Source: VAXT01 sp038040395 (GTDB taxonomy: Bacteria; Actinomycetota; Thermoleophilia; Gaiellales; Gaiellaceae). From it: DNA of 64,000 nucleotides. Shown piece after piece: positions 59,709 through 64,000 of this stretch (position 1 is the stretch's first letter; each line of letters starts with the position of its first letter). The notes beneath the pieces are model-generated. The model was given only the letters and a program-made list of their open reading frames with translations. It had not been told where the DNA came from and searched no databases. Location of the stretch: contig JBBPIJ010000001.1 of the NCBI GenBank assembly GCA_038040395.1, forward strand, positions 62,001 to 126,000. The letters run 5' to 3'. The position numbers and the translations under genes are program-made.

Positions 59709-60608
59709 ATGATCGCGCTGACGCTTGAGGAGCATGTACCGCTCTCGCGGTTTACGACGGTCGGGATCGGCGGTCCGGCTCGTCGGCTCGCCCGACCCGC
59801 GACGGAGGCCCAGCTCGAAGAGGCACTCCGGTGGGCGGGTGAGCACGACCTGCCCGTCGTCACGATCGGGCTCGGCTCGAACCTGCTGATCGCCGACGAC
59901 GGTGTGGACGCCCTCGTGCTGCGGCTCGAAGGCGAGCTGGCCGGAGCCCGCGCCGAAGATAGGCTGCTCGTCGCCGGCGGCGGGGCCTCGAACGCCGTCT
60001 GCCTCCACCGCGCCCGGGATGCGGGGCTCGGCGGCTTCGAGTTCGCCTGCGCCATCCCCGGCACGATCGGCGGGGGTGTGCAGATGAACGCGGGCGCGTA
60101 CGGCGGCGACTGGAAGGGAATCCTGGAACGGGCGCTCGTCGTTTCCGCCGGGGGGTCGGAGTGGCGCACGCCGGCCGAGCTCGGCCTCGAGTACCGGCGG
60201 TCGGGGCTGGGCCCCGGGGAAGTCGTCGCACGGGCGGAGTTTCGCCTCGAGCCGCGCCCCCCGGAGGAGATCAAGGCGACCGTGGCGGACCTCCAGGCGC
60301 GACGGAAGGCGGCGCAGCCGACGAACAAGCGCACCTTCGGGAGCGTCTTCAAGAATCCGGACCACGAGCTCTCGGCAGGACTGATGCTGGAAGCCTGCGG
60401 GCTCAAGGGCCACCGGGTCGGCGGAGCGCAGATTTCCCCGCGGCATGCGAACTTCATCGAGAACGCGGGCGGGGGCCGGGCCGAAGAAGCGCTTGCACTA
60501 ATGGCTGAGGCGCGACGCCGGGCACTCGACGAGTTCGGCGTCGAGCTCCAGCACGAAGTGCGCTTCGTCGGCGCGGTCGAGCTTCCGGCTGCCGGTCAGA
60601 CGATGTAG
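59709..60608 (+). CDS. murB: UDP-N-acetylenolpyruvoylglucosamine reductase MurB
   Basis: The protein has 299 residues. FTTVGIGGPARRL, LGSNLLIADDG, PGTIGGGVQMNAGAYG, YRRSG and GSVFKNP (catalytic Ser) are present. The type II, short form uses FAD and NADPH to make UDP-MurNAc. ATG 59709 is preferred over upstream alternatives. It follows the terminator, so it probably has its own promoter. Confidence 0.95.
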   Translation: MIALTLEEHVPLSRFTTVGIGGPARRLARPATEAQLEEALRWAGEHDLPVVTIGLGSNLLIADDGVDALVLRLEGELAGARAEDRLLVAGGGASNAVCLHRARDAGLGGFEFACAIPGTIGGGVQMNAGAYGGDWKGILERALVVSAGGSEWRTPAELGLEYRRSGLGPGEVVARAEFRLEPRPPEEIKATVADLQARRKAAQPTNKRTFGSVFKNPDHELSAGLMLEACGLKGHRVGGAQISPRHANFIENAGGGRAEEALALMAEARRRALDEFGVELQHEVRFVGAVELPAAGQTM

Positions 60609-60639
60609 GGCTTCGCGACGCGGCGCCGAACTCAGGTGC

Positions 60640-61434
60640 GTGCCTGCGGCCCGCAAGCCACGTTCGCGACCCTCCGTCCTCGCGCTGCCGAGCCGGCGCG
60701 TGACGGCCGTGATCCCCATCGCGCGCTTTCTGCCGTCGGGCCGCTCGCTCCTCATCGGCTTCGGCCTGTTGGGGCTTGCCGTCGGTGGATACCTCCTCGC
60801 ACGCGAGACGTCGATGTTCGCCGTGCAGGAGGTCGAGGTGAGAGGCGCGCGTCCCTCGGCCGTTCGCCGGGTCGACAAGGCGCTTGCGCCGCTTGCGGGA
60901 CAGAGCCTGCTCTCCGTGGACTCGGCGGCGATCGACCGGAACCTCCAAGCCCTCCCCGACGTGAGCCTCATCTCCTACGACCGGGCATTCCCGCATACGG
61001 CTCGGATCGTCGTCTCTGCCGAGCGACCCGTCGCGGTCCTGAGGCGCGGGTCGGAGGCCTGGCTTGTGACGGAGCGGGGGAGGGTCCTGAAGACGCTGGG
61101 TGACCCCACGGGCTGGTCGCTGCCGAGGATCTGGATCGCAGGCTCGGCCGTCCCCGGCGACGGCGCGCTGCTGAAGGACGACGCAGCACTCGCGCCGGCG
61201 CTGATCCTGGGTCAGGTGCTCACGGCCGACGGGAGGCTCTTCACGCAGGTGGGTGAGGCGCGCGACGTGGACGGCGAGCGCGTGCTCGTCCTGCGAGGAG
61301 GGACGGAGCTGCGACTCGGCCCCGCCGACGATCTGCCGCTCCAGTTGGCCGTTGCGCGGAAAGTGCTGGAGGCCGTCGACGGAGAGGCCGGCTACGTCGA
61401 CGTCAGCGTGCCGGAGCGGGCCGTCGTCGGCTGA
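60640..61434 (+). CDS. ftsQ: Cell division protein FtsQ
   Basis: The protein has 264 residues: a basic cytoplasmic N-terminus, one span (SLLIGFGLLGLAVGGYLLA), a POTRA domain starting FAVQEVEVRGARPSAVRRV and the FtsQ-type beta region (ERPVAVLRRGSEAWLVTERGRVL). It bridges divisome proteins outside the membrane. GTG start. It lies directly before ftsZ with no ftsA, as in actinobacteria. Confidence 0.9.
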   Translation: MPAARKPRSRPSVLALPSRRVTAVIPIARFLPSGRSLLIGFGLLGLAVGGYLLARETSMFAVQEVEVRGARPSAVRRVDKALAPLAGQSLLSVDSAAIDRNLQALPDVSLISYDRAFPHTARIVVSAERPVAVLRRGSEAWLVTERGRVLKTLGDPTGWSLPRIWIAGSAVPGDGALLKDDAALAPALILGQVLTADGRLFTQVGEARDVDGERVLVLRGGTELRLGPADDLPLQLAVARKVLEAVDGEAGYVDVSVPERAVVG

Positions 61435-61436
61435 GG

Positions 61437-61457
61437 CAAGTCTCAAGTCGCAAGTTA
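61437..61457 (+). repeat. Three tandem CAAGTNN heptamers upstream of ftsZ
   Basis: CAAGTCT, CAAGTCG and CAAGTTA follow one another from 61437 to 61457, starting three bases after the ftsQ stop and ending 30 bases before the -35 box of the ftsZ promoter. They could be a regulatory binding array. Confidence 0.45.
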
Positions 61458-61486
61458 AGCCTTAGAGTTGCAGCCACGAGTCCCCG

Positions 61487-61515
61487 TTGACATGGGGGTT
61501 GGCGGCGCGTACTCT
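61487..61515 (+). promoter_or_regulatory. Predicted ftsZ promoter
   Basis: TTGACA (61487-61492), a 17-base spacer, then TACTCT (61510-61515). This is an ideal -35 and spacing with an acceptable -10, about 60 bases upstream of the ftsZ ATG. It gives ftsZ its own transcript. Confidence 0.65.
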
Positions 61516-61575
61516 GGGGCGGTCTTTCGTCCGGCCCGTACCGTACGCTCCACTACAGGTTGAGGTCTAACAACG

Positions 61576-62664
61576 ATGAGCATGCGCGATCCGTCCCAGA
61601 AGTTCCTCGCAGTCTTGAAGGTCGCCGGTGTCGGCGGCGGAGGCTCGAACGCCGTCAACCGAATGGTCGACGCGGGCCTGACCGGCTGCGAATTCATCGC
61701 CGTCAACACCGATGCGCAGGCGCTCCTGATGACGGACGCCGACGTCAAGCTCCAGATCGGAACCGACGGGACCCGCGGCCTCGGCGCAGGCGCGAACCCC
61801 GAGGTGGGGAAGGCCGCGGCGCACGAGAGCCGGGATGAGCTGAAGGAGGCGCTGAAGGGCGCCGACATGGTCTTCGTGACCGCCGGGGAGGGCGGTGGCA
61901 CCGGGACCGGCGCCGCACCGACCGTCGCAGAGATCGCGCGCGAGCTCGACGCGATCACCGTCGGTGTCGTCACGCGTCCCTTCTCGTTCGAGGGCCGCAA
62001 GCGAGCAGAGCAGGCCGAGCTCGGCATCCGGGACCTTCGCGAGCACGTCGACACACTGATCGTGATCGAGAACGACCGGCTGCTCCAGGTGGTCGACAAG
62101 GACACGTCGATCGTCGACGCGTTCCGGCTGGCCGACGACGTGCTGCGCCAGGGCGTCCAGGGGATCACCGACCTGATCACGATCCCGGGGCTCGTCAACT
62201 TGGACTTCGCAGACGTGCGCACGATCATGCGCGACGCCGGCTCGGCACTGATGGGCATCGGAATCGCGACGGGCGAGAACCGCGCAGGCGAGGCCGCGCG
62301 CTCGGCTGTCTCCTCGCCGCTGCTCGAGGCTTCGATCGAAGGAGCGACCGGCATCCTCCTCAACGTCACCGGCGGCCCGGACATGGGCCTCTTCGAGGTG
62401 AACGAGGCGGCCGAGGTCGTGACCGGCGCTGCCGACCAGAACGCGAACGTCATCTTCGGCGCCGTCATCGACCACGCGCTGAAGGACGAGGTGCGGGTGA
62501 CCGTGATCGCCACCGGCTTTGGGCCGGAGCGCTATCGGAGGCGTCGCCGCGAGGAGCGGCCCGCCGAGGAGGGCGCCGATGCGCGCTCTGCTCCGACCGC
62601 CGAAGAGGGAGCCTTCGACCTTCCGGAAGACGTGCTCGAAGTGCCGTCCTTCCTGCGCGACTAG
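61576..62664 (+). CDS. ftsZ: Cell division GTPase FtsZ
   Basis: The protein has 362 residues. It has VGGGGSNAVNRM, the tubulin signature GGGTGTGAAP, T7-loop NLDFADVRTIM and the C-terminal partner-binding peptide DVLEVPSFLRD. It polymerises with GTP to form the Z-ring. ATG 61576 with GAGGT upstream. Confidence 0.98.
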   Translation: MSMRDPSQKFLAVLKVAGVGGGGSNAVNRMVDAGLTGCEFIAVNTDAQALLMTDADVKLQIGTDGTRGLGAGANPEVGKAAAHESRDELKEALKGADMVFVTAGEGGGTGTGAAPTVAEIARELDAITVGVVTRPFSFEGRKRAEQAELGIRDLREHVDTLIVIENDRLLQVVDKDTSIVDAFRLADDVLRQGVQGITDLITIPGLVNLDFADVRTIMRDAGSALMGIGIATGENRAGEAARSAVSSPLLEASIEGATGILLNVTGGPDMGLFEVNEAAEVVTGAADQNANVIFGAVIDHALKDEVRVTVIATGFGPERYRRRRREERPAEEGADARSAPTAEEGAFDLPEDVLEVPSFLRD

Positions 62665-62737
62665 TTAATACCGCGCAGCCGGCGCTGATCCCCGTTTAAG
62701 GAATCCGCCAGCGCGGTACCTCGACCATGCCCTCCCC

Positions 62738-62756
62738 GGCGGGTCTGAGACCCGCC
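62738..62756 (+). terminator. Perfect palindrome after ftsZ
   Basis: GGCGGGTCT, one G, then AGACCCGCC form a perfect dyad 73 bases after the ftsZ stop. It is the second hairpin region in the ftsZ-gcvT gap. Confidence 0.5.
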
Positions 62757-62762
62757 ACAGGG

Positions 62763-62797
62763 CCGATCAGCCGCTTCCGCATGGAGCGGCTGATCGG
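62763..62797 (+). terminator. Strong hairpin before gcvT
   Basis: CCGATCAGCCGCT (62763-62775) and AGCGGCTGATCGG (62785-62797) make a perfect 13-bp stem with a nine-base loop, followed by TCTCT. It ends 29 bases before the gcvT ATG. It could terminate the dcw transcript or attenuate gcvT. Confidence 0.6.
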
Positions 62798-62826
62798 TCT
62801 CTGGGGTTCATTAGCATCCGGACCGC

Positions 62827-63876
62827 ATGCAGACGCTCCTTCGCACGCCGCTCTACGAGCGCCACGTCTCGCTCGGCGCCCGGATGGTGCCCTTCGCCGG
62901 CTGGGAGATGCCGGTGCAGTACGCGGGCGTCATCCCCGAGCACCGCGCGGTCCGTGAGGACACGGGGGTCTTCGACGTCTCGCACATGGGCGAGATCGAA
63001 GTCGAGGGGCCGCAGGCGCGCGAGCTGCTCCAGTCGCTCCTCTCGAACGACCTCGACCGCCTCGAGGTCGGCGGAGCCCAGTACACGCTGCTCACGAACG
63101 AGCAGGGCGGCATCGTCGACGACCTGATCGTCTACCGCCTCGAAGGTGGCCGCTACCTCCTCGTCGTCAACGCCTCGAACCAAGAAGGCGACTACGAATG
63201 GGTGAAGGAGCGCGAACGGCCTGGCTCCGACGTCCGGAACGTCTCGGACCGCTACGCGCTGTTCGCCGTACAGGGCCCGAGGTCGCTCGAGCGGCTCGGC
63301 CTCGACGAGGGTCCGGCATTCACGTTTGCCATGGGCAAGATCGACGGGACCGAGGTCATGATCAACCGCACCGGCTACACCGGCGAGACGGGGGTCGAGC
63401 TGATGGTCATGACGGAGGATGCGGTCGCTCTCTGGGACGCCGTGCTGGAACGGGGCGCGACGCCGGCGGGCCTCGGCGCCCGCGACACGCTCAGGCTCGA
63501 GGTCTGCTACCCGCTGCACGGGAACGACATCGGCCCCGAGACGGACGCGATCTCGGCGGGCCTCGGCTGGGTCTGCGCCCTCGACAAGGACTTCACCGGG
63601 GTCGAGGAGCTCCGCCGGATCAAGGCCGAGGGGCCGGCGCGCAAGCTCGCAGCGTTCGTCATGCAGGACCCGGGGATTCCCCGCCAGGGGATGGCGATCG
63701 CCGAGGGCGGCGAGGTCACGTCCGGATCGCACTCGCCGATGCTCGAGAAGGGAATCGGCATGGGCTACGTCGCTGCGGAGCACTCTGGCCCGGGCACGAC
63801 CCTTACGATCGACCTTCGCGGCCGCGAACGGCGCGCCGAAGTCGTCAAGAAGCCCATCTACAAGAAGGAGGCGTGA
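62827..63876 (+). CDS. gcvT: Glycine cleavage system T protein (aminomethyltransferase)
   Basis: The protein has 349 residues. It has PLYERHVSLGARMVPFAGWEMPVQY, DVSHMGEIEVEG, TGYTGETGVEL and GLGARDTLRLEVCYPLHGND. It transfers the aminomethyl carbon to tetrahydrofolate. It lies directly after ftsZ, an unusual neighbour, and overlaps gcvH (GTGA). Confidence 0.95.
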   Translation: MQTLLRTPLYERHVSLGARMVPFAGWEMPVQYAGVIPEHRAVREDTGVFDVSHMGEIEVEGPQARELLQSLLSNDLDRLEVGGAQYTLLTNEQGGIVDDLIVYRLEGGRYLLVVNASNQEGDYEWVKERERPGSDVRNVSDRYALFAVQGPRSLERLGLDEGPAFTFAMGKIDGTEVMINRTGYTGETGVELMVMTEDAVALWDAVLERGATPAGLGARDTLRLEVCYPLHGNDIGPETDAISAGLGWVCALDKDFTGVEELRRIKAEGPARKLAAFVMQDPGIPRQGMAIAEGGEVTSGSHSPMLEKGIGMGYVAAEHSGPGTTLTIDLRGRERRAEVVKKPIYKKEA

Positions 63877-64000
63877 GCTTGGCCGCTGCCGAGAGCTACC
63901 CGGACGAGCTGCAGTACCACTCCGAGCACGACTGGGCCCGCATCGAGGGTGACGAGGCGACGCTCGGCATCACGTGGTTCGCCCAGGACGCGCTCGGCGA
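63873..64000 (+). CDS. gcvH: Glycine cleavage system H protein (3' end cut by window edge)
   Basis: The first 42 residues are visible: ESYPDELQYHSEHDWARIEGDEATLGITWFAQDALG. This matches GcvH, whose lipoyl-Lys would lie beyond the edge. GTG start overlaps gcvT. Confidence 0.9.
   Translation, partial: MSLAAAESYPDELQYHSEHDWARIEGDEATLGITWFAQDALG

Noticed and set aside
62665..62826. Glycine riboswitch before gcvT
   Set aside because: I looked for the aptamer's GGAGAG-type and CCGAAGG-type conserved segments and did not see them. The region is better described as hairpins.
1..64000. CRISPR array, insertion sequence, prophage genes, tRNA or rRNA
   Set aside because: No regularly spaced direct repeats, transposase or integrase motifs, tRNA-like cloverleaf or rRNA sequence were seen on reading both strands.

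Overview
The window is high-GC bacterial DNA with tightly packed genes, many GTG and TTG starts and 1-4 base start/stop overlaps. Several features point to an actinobacterium: a division and cell-wall (dcw) cluster running ftsQ to ftsZ with no ftsA, a PafB-PafC-type WYL regulator, a DPPR-synthase-type UbiA protein, class III cyclases fused to alpha/beta hydrolases, and a MurE with the meso-diaminopimelate motif. A deep lineage such as Thermoleophilia (Gaiellales/Solirubrobacterales) is my inference; no rRNA or tRNA is present to confirm it.

Layout. 1-8.6 kb holds an amine or polyamine catabolic island. A truncated DMGDH/sarcosine-dehydrogenase-like flavoprotein, a choline-kinase-like phosphotransferase, a HAD hydrolase and an APC permease sit beside a tightly coupled operon (glutamine-synthetase-like ligase, gamma-Glu-GABA hydrolase-like amidotransferase, aldehyde dehydrogenase, SDR) that resembles the Puu putrescine route. 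8.6-18.7 kb holds a lipoprotein, a quinone-oxidoreductase-like ADH, queG, a twice-frameshifted sensor kinase, a fused PafBC regulator, a zinc-knuckle protein, two zinc-ribbon proteins (one with a SPOR domain) and an aldehyde dehydrogenase. 18.7-22.7 kb holds three consecutive paralogous hydrolase-cyclase fusions, followed by a thiolase, a methyltransferase and a 3-hydroxyacyl-CoA dehydrogenase. 25.4-34.5 kb is mixed: an RHH/HTH regulator with its own palindromic operator beside an epimerase, a DMFase-like secreted protein, a cation/H+ antiporter, an intact two-component system, a UbiA prenyltransferase and a decayed cupin. 34.5-40.5 kb joins tRNA queuosine modification (queA, tgt) to the Sec accessory genes yajC and secDF. 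40.7-47.1 kb holds a UbiB-type kinase, a trypsin-like protease, a degenerate response regulator, a sigma factor-ogt-ArsR-SRPBCC operon and a PfkB kinase. 47.3-62.7 kb is the dcw cluster (mraZ, rsmH, ftsL, ftsI, murE, murF, mraY, murD, ftsW, murG, murC, an inserted secreted protein, murB, ftsQ, ftsZ). The glycine-cleavage genes gcvT and gcvH (cut by the edge) follow.

Non-coding structure includes several strong terminator hairpins, four 10-bp-spaced MraZ boxes upstream of mraZ, tandem ArsR-type palindromes, a GATATC operator, REP-like GGGTCTGACCC repeats and a second palindrome shared by two intergenic sites. Two genes are broken (a histidine kinase and a cupin). I see no CRISPR array, insertion sequence or tRNA. 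No stretch longer than 300 bases lacks a gene or gene remnant.
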